Below, piece after piece: positions 26,867 to 35,552 of a stretch of DNA of 51,386 bases. The DNA is taken from contig FOFK01000003.1 of the NCBI GenBank assembly GCA_900110975.1, positions 272,298 through 323,683 of the forward strand. Direction: 5' to 3'. Position 1 is the first letter of the stretch. Every line of letters starts with the position of its first letter. A program made the translations under genes and the position numbers. The notes beneath the pieces are model-generated. The model was not told the origin of the DNA. It saw only the letters and a list, made by a program, of their open reading frames with translations, and did not search any database. The DNA is from Lachnospiraceae bacterium RM5 (GTDB lineage: Bacteria; Bacillota; Clostridia; Lachnospirales; Lachnospiraceae).

Positions 26867-26904
26867 GTAACGTAGGTTTCCTTTTTTTTCTTTTTATACG
26901 TTAC
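26867..26904. repeat. Intact GTAACGTA inverted repeat
   Basis: GTAACGTA (26867-26874) and TACGTTAC (26897-26904), centres 30 bp apart, lie immediately after the PepD stop codon. It is the intact relative of the decayed units at 22957 and 23021. Confidence 0.7.
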
Positions 26905-26907
26905 TCC

Positions 26908-28485
26908 TCAATGAATTTCCTCAAGAATATCAAGTAAATATTCCCATGTTCTTTGAACTGACAAAACATCCATACTTTCTGAAGTTGTATGAATATCCTT
27001 GATATCCGGACCAAATGAAACAGCTTCCATTTCTTTATTTGCACCAATAAACATACCACATTCAACTCCGGCATGAAGGGCCTGAACAACGGGTTCTCTA
27101 CCATATTTCTTTTCAAACACTTTAACCATGAGACTTACAAGCTTCGAATCATTTTTATATTCCCATGCGGGATAATCTCCCTCATCTTCTACTTTTGCAT
27201 CCATTAAATCTGCCATCACATAAAGGCGGTTTCTAAGTTCTTTTTTCTCTGATTCCACTGAACTTCTGATACAATATGAAAGTATAACTTCATCATCATT
27301 TGTTTCTAAAATACCCAGATTTAAGGATGTCTGAACTAAGTTTTCAATTGAAAAACTCTTTTTAATAACACCATTTGGCAAAAGATAAATAGCTGATAAT
27401 ACTTTTTTTGTACTATCTAAAGACATTGGAAATAAAATTTTATTGCAAGCATTTTTATTTTCATCCAGGCAAATATCATTAACTTCATCTACCTTTATAT
27501 AAACATTTGGATCCGTTAACCAATATTCATCTTTAATAATTTCTTTAAAATCATAAACTATCGAATTAAATGAATCTATATTATTTTTGTTTATGACAAT
27601 TAATGCACTGCTTTTTCTTGGAATTGCATTATCTTTTAATCCACCATCAATTTTAATAAGTCTTAAGTCAATTTTCTTTAAAGCTTCAAGTAAAACTCTT
27701 GATAATATAATATTTGCATTTCCTCTTCCTGTGTCAATTTCAACACCTGAATGACCGCCTAAAAGACCTGTAACAGATATTTCCAAAATTTCCCAATTGC
27801 TGTCAGCACTAATATTTTCGCCATTAGCTTTTTCATTGTTGTCGTGGTCAGCACTGACTTTTCCACTACCAATACTACCAGCAAAAAAGTTTTCTTCCCT
27901 CTCTACCGGAAGTCTGAATTTTGAAGTCACACCGCCGGCGCAGCTTACAAGCAGATACCCCTCATCCTCAGAATCAAGATTCAATAATATCTTTGATGAA
28001 AGTTTTGACTTATCTAAGGCTTTTGCACCTAACATGCCTATTTCTTCATCTACTGTAAAAACACATTCAAGTGCTGGATGGCTTATTTCACCATCATCCG
28101 CTAAAATCGCAAGCATATATGCAAGGGCAATTCCATCGTCTCCACCAAGTGTTGTTCCTTTCGCGCTTATAATATTATCCTTAAATTCAAGTTCCAATCC
28201 ATCATTTAAAAAATCAATTAAATAATCTTCTTCTTTTTCACATACCATATCCATGTGTCCCTGAAGAATTACACTTTCATCATCTTCTCTTCCCTTGGAT
28301 GCATTTTTCCAAATGATGACGTTATTAGAATCATCCTGATAAAATTCAAGATTTTTTTCTTTTGCAAAATTCACAAGATAATCGCTTATCTTTTTTGTAT
28401 TTCTTGAACCTCTTGGTATTTTTGATATTTCCTCAAAATATTTTAAAACAACGACAGGCTCAACATCCTTTAAAACACTACTCAT
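26908..28485 (-). CDS. pepD: PepD-like aminoacyl-histidine dipeptidase (M20C)
   Basis: 525 residues, longer than the usual about 485. M20C metal and catalytic residues are visible: QGHMDMVCEK (His and Asp), GGDDGIALAY (bridging Asp), TVDEEIGMLGA (catalytic Glu plus Glu ligand), LNLDSEDEG, and HAGVECG near the C-terminus (His ligand). It hydrolyses Xaa-His and related dipeptides in the cytoplasm. The extra length is partly a low-complexity insert (about residues 196-230, rich in Asn, Ser and Gly) between core strands. It follows the DHH phosphoesterase by 126 bp on the same strand. Confidence 0.9.
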   Translation of the reverse strand: MSSVLKDVEPVVVLKYFEEISKIPRGSRNTKKISDYLVNFAKEKNLEFYQDDSNNVIIWKNASKGREDDESVILQGHMDMVCEKEEDYLIDFLNDGLELEFKDNIISAKGTTLGGDDGIALAYMLAILADDGEISHPALECVFTVDEEIGMLGAKALDKSKLSSKILLNLDSEDEGYLLVSCAGGVTSKFRLPVEREENFFAGSIGSGKVSADHDNNEKANGENISADSNWEILEISVTGLLGGHSGVEIDTGRGNANIILSRVLLEALKKIDLRLIKIDGGLKDNAIPRKSSALIVINKNNIDSFNSIVYDFKEIIKDEYWLTDPNVYIKVDEVNDICLDENKNACNKILFPMSLDSTKKVLSAIYLLPNGVIKKSFSIENLVQTSLNLGILETNDDEVILSYCIRSSVESEKKELRNRLYVMADLMDAKVEDEGDYPAWEYKNDSKLVSLMVKVFEKKYGREPVVQALHAGVECGMFIGANKEMEAVSFGPDIKDIHTTSESMDVLSVQRTWEYLLDILEEIH

Positions 28486-28611
28486 CTTTATTCTCCAAAC
28501 TAAAAAATTCTTTTATAACCTATAATGAGAAGCAATCAAATTGCTTCTCACTAAATTTTTTTCTGTAATATTTATATATTTGTGTGACTTACATATAGCA
28601 ATATCGTATAC

Positions 28612-29607
28612 CTACATATTCATCTTCTCATATCTGATTACTGTGTCCATGAAACTGTCTTCGATTTTTTCAATAAGATCATCAACTTTTTCATGTTCCT
28701 TTGTAAATGGCACGAACCCTCCTGCCATCTCCATATGTCCACCACCTGAACCTATGCCATTAAGGGCAAGGGTTGTGAGTTTTCCAGCATCAAACTTTGG
28801 ATCATCGCATCTGATTGAAATCTTAATTCCATCAACTTTTATCGAATAAACTATGCAGATATTAACGCCTGCAATAAGCATCATAAAATCTGAAATAGAT
28901 GCAATAAGTGGTTCCGGACAATGATTTCCGGTATTTGCAAAACTTATATTGTCATACACTTTTATGCTCTTTAGCGCATTTGCATATGAATTTAAATCCT
29001 CAAATTCAATGGTACTAAGCTCCAATGAGTTAATGAATTTCATATCTGCAATATTGTACAAGGTGTAAAATACATTTAAATCAAGGTTTGAAACACCTCT
29101 TGAAAGGTTGTTGGTATCAACTTTCAAGCCATACATAAGTGCTGTTGCAACATCTGTATCTATTTTTACTTTATTTTCAACAAAATATGCGGCGATAATA
29201 GATGAACACGCACCAACATCAGCTCTGATGTCGCAGAATCTATACAAACTGTCGCCACTTCTTGGATGATGGTCGATGCAAATAAAATGTGTTCCATTAA
29301 TATTTTTTACATTTGCATTTCCACTCTGGGAATCAACAAGAATAACCTCATCATCCTCTGTCATATTATCTATATCATCAAGCGAAACAATATCTATATT
29401 AAGACTTTCAACCATCTTACGTGTACTGTATTTATCAATCTTTCCATGATAACATATTGTACTTTCAATTCCTTTACTTTGAAGCAATCTGCTAAGTCCA
29501 AATGCACTTGCAATTGCGTCAGGATCAGGGAAATTATGTGTCTGAATATAGACATGTTTTTGATGTAAATTTGCTAATAATTCCTCAAATCTAGTTTTTA
29601 CAAACAT
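28612..29607 (-). CDS. DHH/DHHA1 phosphoesterase (NrnA-like)
   Basis: 331 residues. DHH-domain motifs appear in order: NFPDPDAIASA (metal Asp residues), ILVDSQSG, CIDHHPRSG (DHH), then C-terminal DHHA1 with GSGGGHMEMAGG (substrate-binding GGGH). This is the layout of NrnA-type enzymes that degrade nanoRNA and 3'-phosphoadenosine 5'-phosphate, and of cyclic dinucleotide-derived pApA/pGpG hydrolases. With a GGDEF protein and an adenylate cyclase in the same window, a role in clearing dinucleotides is possible but not shown. GGAGG lies 4 nt before the ATG. Confidence 0.87.
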   Translation of the reverse strand: MFVKTRFEELLANLHQKHVYIQTHNFPDPDAIASAFGLSRLLQSKGIESTICYHGKIDKYSTRKMVESLNIDIVSLDDIDNMTEDDEVILVDSQSGNANVKNINGTHFICIDHHPRSGDSLYRFCDIRADVGACSSIIAAYFVENKVKIDTDVATALMYGLKVDTNNLSRGVSNLDLNVFYTLYNIADMKFINSLELSTIEFEDLNSYANALKSIKVYDNISFANTGNHCPEPLIASISDFMMLIAGVNICIVYSIKVDGIKISIRCDDPKFDAGKLTTLALNGIGSGGGHMEMAGGFVPFTKEHEKVDDLIEKIEDSFMDTVIRYEKMNM

Positions 29608-29741
29608 ATATCCTCCAAAAAACGAAAAACCTTTACGATTTTTATATATCTATTTTAAATCAAAGTAAGCTAAAATTCAATTTTTTTACCATAAAAATTA
29701 TGCTCATAAATCTCCTTTATTTACAGCAAAAAATATGTATA

Positions 29742-31250
29742 TTATAACCTGCTTTTAAAATCTTCGTATCCAAATGTTCTTAAATTCAATAAATCATTGT
29801 CCTCAAATAAATATATATCCGGGAGTTTCATTCCATTAAATGTATTTGTTTTTACCATTGAATAAATTGCCATGTCTTTAAATACAATAAGATCACCGTA
29901 TTTCAGCGGATTTTTCAAGGCATAATCGCCTATTACATCACCTGATAAACATGTCATTCCGCCAAATCTGTATATGTTCATAGCTTCGATATCATCCGAC
30001 TCAACTGACTCATCCGTATTATCCGTATTATCCGCACAATCTGCACAGTTTGCATATTCTTCATAATTCGAATAATCTGCACAATTCGCATTATCCGCAT
30101 TATCCGCACAATCTGCACAGTTCGCATGTTCTTCATAATTCACATTATCCGCATAATCTGCATAATTCACATTTGGGACAAATTCAGAAATATCATCCAC
30201 TATACTTGCTCCAAATACTTCCGGAACATATGGAACTTCAAGCACATCAGGCATATGGCAGGCCGCCGATGTATCAAGAATTGCAATATTAATGTCATTT
30301 TTTATTATATCAACAACACTCGAAACAAGGTAACCGGCATTTATTGCAAAGGCTTCGCCCGGCTCTAAATAAACTTCAAGACCATACTCATTTTTCATTT
30401 TCGATATACAATCAGTGAGAATGTCTATATCATAATCTTCTTTTGTAATATGATGGCCACCGCCAAAATTTATCCATTTTATTTCTTTAAAATATTTTCC
30501 AAATTTTTCACAAACCCTGTCCAAAGTATTCTTTAAATCAATGGAATTCTGTTCACAGAGTGTATGAAAATGAAGGCCTTCAATCCCTTTAAATTCGCCA
30601 TTTTCATAACCTTTTTCAAACTCTTTTAAAGTAATTCCCATCCTCGAATACTTCCCACAAGGATCATACATTTCATTTCCTTTGTGGGTTGAAAATTCTG
30701 GATTTATGCGAAGTCCGGCAGAAATATTATTCTTGAAAATATCATCTTTATATCTTTGCCACTGAGAAAATGAATTAAAGACAATATGATCACATAAAGA
30801 AATAATTTCTTTCATATCATCCTCTTTATAGCCTGGACAATATACGTGATTTTCTTTATTCATAAGTTTTCCAAGTTTTGCTTCGTAAAGCCCGCTCGCT
30901 GTTGTTCCTGAAACATACTGACTAATAAAATCATAAGTTTCATACGAAGAAAAACATTTTTGTGCAAGAAGAATATGGCAGCCACTTCTCTCTTCCACCA
31001 TTTTTAATATCTCAAGATTTGCCTTGAGAATATCTTTATCAATTGCAAAAAATGGAGTTTTAAGATTTTTATTTTTTACAAGCTCAAGAATTCTATTGAT
31101 ATTTCTATCTATAATCTTGTTTCTATTTATAATCTTATTTCTATCTATAATCTTGTTTCTATCTATAATCTTGTTTCTATTTATAATCTTATCAGAATTA
31201 TTTTCGATAGTATTATTGATAGTTGTATTGGAATTATTTTCAGTCATCAT
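29742..31250 (-). CDS. nspC: Carboxynorspermidine decarboxylase with repeat-derived insertions
   Basis: 502 residues against about 380 for the family. The PLP-dependent alanine-racemase-fold core is intact: CYSS-type QKCFSSYETY, INPEFSTHKGNEMYDPCGKYSRMG, GLHFHTLCEQ, NFGGGHHITKEDYD, EPGEAFAINAGYL, and GGMTCLSGDVIGDY with the catalytic Cys region. It decarboxylates carboxynorspermidine/carboxyspermidine to spermidine-type triamines. Two additions are odd. The N-terminus (about residues 1-50) carries repeated NKIIDRN heptads encoded by a 21-bp tandem repeat. A roughly 57-residue NCADCADN/NYEEYA-rich insert (about 360-416, bases 30003-30173) precedes the catalytic Cys segment. GGAG 7 nt before the first ATG shows the extended N-terminus is translated. 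Confidence 0.9.
   Translation of the reverse strand: MMTENNSNTTINNTIENNSDKIINRNKIIDRNKIIDRNKIINRNKIIDRNINRILELVKNKNLKTPFFAIDKDILKANLEILKMVEERSGCHILLAQKCFSSYETYDFISQYVSGTTASGLYEAKLGKLMNKENHVYCPGYKEDDMKEIISLCDHIVFNSFSQWQRYKDDIFKNNISAGLRINPEFSTHKGNEMYDPCGKYSRMGITLKEFEKGYENGEFKGIEGLHFHTLCEQNSIDLKNTLDRVCEKFGKYFKEIKWINFGGGHHITKEDYDIDILTDCISKMKNEYGLEVYLEPGEAFAINAGYLVSSVVDIIKNDINIAILDTSAACHMPDVLEVPYVPEVFGASIVDDISEFVPNVNYADYADNVNYEEHANCADCADNADNANCADYSNYEEYANCADCADNTDNTDESVESDDIEAMNIYRFGGMTCLSGDVIGDYALKNPLKYGDLIVFKDMAIYSMVKTNTFNGMKLPDIYLFEDNDLLNLRTFGYEDFKSRL
30003..30173. repeat. In-frame tandem repeat inside nspC
   Basis: A segment with TCCGCACAAT at 30031 and 30103 (72 bp apart, 24 codons) and many shorter 9-12-bp sub-repeats keeps the reading frame open. 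It encodes an acidic Cys/Ala/Asp/Asn insert. Confidence 0.85.
31095..31195. repeat. 21-bp in-frame tandem repeat at the 5' end of nspC
   Basis: About five copies of a 21-bp unit (CTATAATCTTGTTTCTAT and variants) encode (N/D)RNKII heptads. Confidence 0.85.
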
Positions 31251-31353
31251 ATTTCATCTCCATTTTTTCATAAATACGTCGTAGACTAAATAATAAAAAG
31301 CAAGTACAATTCCACAAAGAAACCCCCATAATCCATAGAAAATTCGAAGTTTT

Positions 31354-31971
31354 ACGGATAGATTTTAGGATTCTCAAATTTTATTCGTACTACTTTGACA
31401 CTGTTTACGGATAGATTTCTAGATTCTCTATTTCTATTCGCACTACTTTGATTTTGTTTACGGATAGATTTCTAGATTCTCTATTTCTATTCGTACCACC
31501 TTGATTTTATCTACGAATAGATTCTTAGATTCTCTATTTCTATTCGTACCACTTTAACATTTTCTACGAATAGATTCTTAAATTCTTTATTTCTATTCGT
31601 ACTACTTTAGCGTGGTCCACGAATAGATTCTTAAATTCTTTATTTCTATTCGTACTACTTTAGCGTGGTCCACGAATAGATTCTTATATTCTCTATTTCT
31701 ATTCGTACTACTTTGACACTGTTTACGGATAGATTTCTAGATTCTCTATTTCTATTCGTACCACTTTAGCGTGGCTAACGAATAGATTCTTAGATTCTCT
31801 ATTTCTATTCGTACCACCTTGATTTTATCTACGAATAGATTCTTAGATTCTCTATTTCTATTCGTACTTCTTTGACATTTTCTACGAATAGATTCTTAGA
31901 TTCTCTATTTCTATTCGTACTTCTTTGACTTTGCCTACGAATAAATTCCTGAATTTTCTATTTTTATTTGT
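31354..31971. repeat. Inverted-repeat array, exact 53-bp period (locus 2 of the ACGAATAGA family, 12 units)
   Basis: Left arms ACGAATAGA or ACGGATAGA begin at 31354, 31407, 31460, 31513, 31566, 31619, 31672, 31725, 31778, 31831, 31884 and 31937; every interval is 53 bp. Right arms TCTATTCGT are 26 bp away. The ACGGATAGA form leaves a G-T mismatch against the same right arm. Spacers are mixtures of a few 18-bp types (ending ACACTGTTT, GATTTTATCT, GCGTGGTCC), shuffled along the array, which indicates repeated duplication and conversion. It lies between nspC and the carboxynorspermidine synthase gene. Confidence 0.95.
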
Positions 31972-32023
31972 AAAGCTTTAATATCACTTACATTCATCTT
32001 ATATGCCATTTCACACACTCTAT

Positions 32024-32125
32024 TTTGTACGTTCTATTTTGTACGTTTTATTTTGTACGTTCTATTTTGTGCGTTCTGTTTTGTACGTTCTATTTTGTGC
32101 GTTCTGTTTTGTACGTTCTATTTTC
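32024..32125. repeat. 14-bp tandem repeat (GTACGTTCTATTTT)
   Basis: GTACG/GTGCG occurs at 32041, 32055, 32069, 32083 and 32097, a strict 14-bp period, with two or three further flanking units. It shows no inverted-repeat arms. Confidence 0.85.
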
Positions 32126-32169
32126 GTTCTATTTCATACATAACATTACATAAGTACGTAGACCAAATA

Positions 32170-32266
32170 ATATGCACTAGATATATACACTAGATATATA
32201 CACTAGATATACTAGCCAAACAATAGATAAACAATAGATAAACAATAGATATACAACAGATATACA
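32170..32266. repeat. Short AT-rich tandem repeats before the synthase stop
   Basis: Runs of TATACACTAGATA and then AACAATAGATA fill the last 100 bp up to the stop codon of the synthase gene. Confidence 0.7.
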
Positions 32267-33469
32267 CTAATCAACAAGTACAGGGTTAAAGTCTTCCTGC
32301 CATGGAAGTCCCCATTTATTTAAAGCATCCATAAATGGATCCGGATCAAATTCCTCGATGTTATAAACGCCTTTTTTGTCCCATGTTCCGTTCATAACAA
32401 GCATTGCGCCAATCATCGCAGGTACACCTGTTGTGTAACTTACTGCCTGGGCTCCAACTTCCTTGTAAGATTCCTGATGGTCACAAACATTGAAAAGATA
32501 ATAATTCTTTTCTTTTCCATCTTTCTTGCCTCTGAAGATGCATCCAATGTTTGTTTTACCATGAGTTCTAGGTCCTAAGGTTGCTGGGTCCGGAAGCATA
32601 AATTTTAAAAACTGTAAAGGAACAATACTCTTTCCTTCATATTCAACAGGCTCAATTGAAGTCATACCAACATTTTCAAGGCATTTTAAATGTGTAAGAT
32701 AGCTCTGTGAAAATGTCATAAAAAATCTGATTCTTTTAATTCCAGGAATATTTATTCCTAGAGATTCTAATTCTTCGTGATGAAGAAGGTACATATCTTT
32801 TTTACCAACGCCTTTAAAATCATATTCTCTCTTGATTTCCATTGGCTTGGTTTCAATAAATTTTCCATCTTCAAAATAACTTCCGTTTGCAGAAACTTCT
32901 CTGATATTGATTTCAGGATTGAAATTTGTAGCAAATGGATATCCGTTATCTCCACCGTTACAATCAAGAATGTCAATATAATTTATCTCGTCAAATTCAT
33001 GTTTAAGTGCATATGCTGAAAATACACCTGTTACGCCAGGATCAAATCCACTGCCGAGGAGTGCTGTAATGCCTGCTTCTTTAAATTTTTCTCTGTAAGC
33101 CCACTGCCATTTATATTCAAATTTTGCTGTGTCTTCCGGCTCATAATTTGCTGTATCAACGTAATTTGTCTTAGTTGCAAGACATGCATCCATTATAGTC
33201 AAATCCTGATATGGAAGTGCAAGGTTCAATACAACATCCGGCTTAAATTCATTTATTAAAGCGATAAGTTCATCCACATTATTTGCATCAACCTTTGCTG
33301 TGCTTATCTTTGTTTTTGTAGTATTTTCTAACTTTTCCTTAAGAGCATCGCATTTTTCTTTTGTTCTACTGGCAATCATAATCTCAGTAAATTCATCACT
33401 GTTCTGACAACATTTATGAATAGCAACACCTGCTACTCCACCACATCCGATAATAAGTGCTTTTCCCAT
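32267..33469 (-). CDS. Carboxynorspermidine synthase (saccharopine-dehydrogenase-like)
   Basis: 400 residues. N-terminal Rossmann motif GCGGVAGVAIHKC (about residues 8-20) is followed by the saccharopine dehydrogenase family layout (VDANNVDEL, NLALPYQDL, YVDTANYEP, GSGFDPGVTGVF). This branch, next to nspC, is the carboxy(nor)spermidine dehydrogenase that condenses aspartate semialdehyde with putrescine or diaminopropane using NADPH. No strong ribosome site precedes the ATG. It is separated from speB by 313 bp and from nspC by 1016 bp of repeats, unusually long for steps of one pathway. Confidence 0.92.
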   Translation of the reverse strand: MGKALIIGCGGVAGVAIHKCCQNSDEFTEIMIASRTKEKCDALKEKLENTTKTKISTAKVDANNVDELIALINEFKPDVVLNLALPYQDLTIMDACLATKTNYVDTANYEPEDTAKFEYKWQWAYREKFKEAGITALLGSGFDPGVTGVFSAYALKHEFDEINYIDILDCNGGDNGYPFATNFNPEINIREVSANGSYFEDGKFIETKPMEIKREYDFKGVGKKDMYLLHHEELESLGINIPGIKRIRFFMTFSQSYLTHLKCLENVGMTSIEPVEYEGKSIVPLQFLKFMLPDPATLGPRTHGKTNIGCIFRGKKDGKEKNYYLFNVCDHQESYKEVGAQAVSYTTGVPAMIGAMLVMNGTWDKKGVYNIEEFDPDPFMDALNKWGLPWQEDFNPVLVD

Positions 33470-33544
33470 TTCTTATTTCTTACATACATTCTAGATATAA
33501 TATAGATTCGCAAATTCGTATATAATCTGTAAAATCAATTATCA

Positions 33545-33665
33545 TTTGCTAATCCATATATAATCTGCAAAATCAATTATCATTTGCTAATCCACATATA
33601 ATCTGCAAAATCAATTATCATTTGCTAATCCACATATAATCCGCAAAATCAATTATCATTTGCTA
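33545..33665. repeat. 38-bp tandem repeat upstream of the synthase
   Basis: TTTGCTAATCC units begin at 33545, 33583, 33621 and 33659, exactly 38 bp apart, with a further partial copy upstream from about 33505. Each holds small inverted arms TTTGC/GCAAA. It occupies most of the gap between speB and the synthase gene, i.e. the synthase 5' leader. Confidence 0.88.
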
Positions 33666-33782
33666 AATAAATTTCCTGTATGTATTTTCCTTTCTTTTTT
33701 TTCAAAATTTTATTAAACTTTTTAAATATTTTTCAAATAATTTCCATAAAATATAAAATATAAAATATAAACTATATTCAAA

Positions 33783-34634
33783 CTATCTATACAGCATCAA
33801 CAACAATTCCCTCACAACCTTACATGCAAGGGCTGATGAAGCTCCCGACATATCAAGATTTGGGGCAAGTTCATTTACATCTACAGCCACAATGTTTAGT
33901 CCGCTCATTTTCTTAATTCCGTCTATAAGTTCATTAAAACTTATGCCGCCTGCCTCAGGAGTTCCTGTTCCAGGCATGATACCAGGGTCTAATACATCCA
34001 GATCTATTGTTAAATAAACAGGATAATCTTTTATTTCTTCTATGGCTTTATCAAGCCCTGAAAGATTGTATTTATTTAAAGTGGTGTGCTCTTTTGCCCA
34101 GTAAAATTCTTCTCTCATACCACTTCGTATTCCAAACTGATATATCTTTCCGTCGCCTATCATGTCCCAGATTCTTCTGACAACGCAGGCATGGGAAAGT
34201 TTTACATTTAAGTATTCATCCCTTAAATCTGTATGGGCATCAAACTGGATAAGTCTGATATCAGGGTATTTTCTGTATACCTCATTAAATGCCCCAAGAG
34301 TAACTAAATGCTCGCCGCCAAGCATAAATGGCATCTTTTCATTTTTAAGAATTTCCTTTGTAACATTCCCAATCATTTCAAGGGCTTTTTTCGAATCGCC
34401 AAAAGGAAGTTCTATATCTCCCATATCAAAAATCTTTGTATCCTCTAAATCCTTATCCTGATATGGACTGTAGGTTTCAAGACCATATGACTCATCTCTT
34501 ATGGCTTTTGAGCCAAATCTTGCTCCCGGTCTGTTTGATGTAGTCGAATCAAAAGGCGCGCCAAAAAGAACTATACTACTTTCATCAAATTCCTTATCGC
34601 AGCCTATAAATTCCTGATACATTTTATTCAACAT
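33783..34634 (-). CDS. speB: Agmatinase
   Basis: 283 residues. Ureohydrolase manganese motifs are complete: GGEHLVTLG, FDAHTDLRDEY, and SIDLDVLDP-type TIDLDVLDPGIMPGTGTPEAGG. It hydrolyses agmatine to putrescine and urea, using the product of the arginine decarboxylase two genes upstream. The start overlaps the end of speE by 11 bp; an ATG four codons later is also possible. The overlap implies translational coupling. Confidence 0.95.
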   Translation of the reverse strand: MLNKMYQEFIGCDKEFDESSIVLFGAPFDSTTSNRPGARFGSKAIRDESYGLETYSPYQDKDLEDTKIFDMGDIELPFGDSKKALEMIGNVTKEILKNEKMPFMLGGEHLVTLGAFNEVYRKYPDIRLIQFDAHTDLRDEYLNVKLSHACVVRRIWDMIGDGKIYQFGIRSGMREEFYWAKEHTTLNKYNLSGLDKAIEEIKDYPVYLTIDLDVLDPGIMPGTGTPEAGGISFNELIDGIKKMSGLNIVAVDVNELAPNLDMSGASSALACKVVRELLLMLYR

Positions 34635-35475
34635 CTCTTAATAATTCCTCCACATAATTTGGAAGTGCAAACGCACCCTTATGTAATCTTGTATTATAAT
34701 ACTTTGTTTTTATTCCCAGTTTATCCCATTTTTCGCCATCAAAATCATTTGTAGGATGATATTTTTTTGATGAAAAACCAAAAAGCCAATGGCCTGATGG
34801 GTATGTAGGAATGTGAGCCTGATATACTTTACTTATATCAAAACTTGAAACAATCCTTTTATGTGCTCTTTGCATTGCAAGGGCATCTTCTTTGTAAAAT
34901 GGGCTTTCGTGCTGGTTTACGATTATTCCATCTTCTTTTAACGCTTTATAGCAGTTGCCATAAAATTCCTTTGTAAAAAGGCCTTCACCCGGACCAAAAG
35001 GATCAGTGGAATCAACAATAATAAGATCGTACATATTTTCACAGTTTCTTACATATTTAAGTCCGTCCTGATAAGATATATGAACCCTCTCATCATCAAG
35101 TTTGCATGAGGTTTTTGGAAGGTATTCCTTACAAACCTTTACCACTTCTTCATCTATCTCAATCATATCTATATTTTCAATTGTATTATATCTAGTAAGT
35201 TCCCTTATAACACCACCATCTCCGGCACCAATTACAAGAATATTTTTTGCATTCATATGCACGGCCATTGGCACATGCACCATCATCTCATGATAAATAA
35301 ATTCATCTTTTTCTGTAAGCATCATATAGCCGTCAAGAGTTAAAAATCTTCCAAATTCCTTTGAATCAAAAACGTCGATTCTCTGATAATCACTCTGCGA
35401 ACTATATAACTGCTTATCAACTTTTATTGAAAATTTTACATCCGGCGTATGTCTTTCACTAAACCAAAGTTCCAT
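34624..35475 (-). CDS. speE: Spermidine synthase
   Basis: 283 residues. Aminopropyltransferase signatures are clear: DGYMMLTEKDEFIYHEM, VIGAGDGGVIREL (decarboxylated-SAM site), the acidic IDEEVV, and VDSTDPFGPGEGLF with the catalytic Asp. It transfers the aminopropyl group of decarboxylated SAM to putrescine. It is flanked by speA and speB, with speD at the head of the run, so the pathway is complete. A GGGTGA site precedes the ATG. Confidence 0.95.
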   Translation of the reverse strand: MELWFSERHTPDVKFSIKVDKQLYSSQSDYQRIDVFDSKEFGRFLTLDGYMMLTEKDEFIYHEMMVHVPMAVHMNAKNILVIGAGDGGVIRELTRYNTIENIDMIEIDEEVVKVCKEYLPKTSCKLDDERVHISYQDGLKYVRNCENMYDLIIVDSTDPFGPGEGLFTKEFYGNCYKALKEDGIIVNQHESPFYKEDALAMQRAHKRIVSSFDISKVYQAHIPTYPSGHWLFGFSSKKYHPTNDFDGEKWDKLGIKTKYYNTRLHKGAFALPNYVEELLRDVE

Positions 35476-35552
35476 ATTATCACCCTTACTTCATAGTATT
35501 CTCTTCACAATATTTATTTCACAATATTATTTCACAAAATTATTTCACAAAA

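Noticed and set aside
29980-30180. Frameshift or insertion element disrupting nspC
   Set aside because: The reading frame stays open through the repeat and the conserved catalytic segment follows in frame, so this is an in-frame expansion.
31354-31971. CRISPR array (35-bp repeats with 18-bp spacers)
   Set aside because: The supposed spacers are only 18 bp and recur many times within the array, the repeat loops vary, and no cas genes are in the window. It is a hairpin tandem array, not CRISPR.
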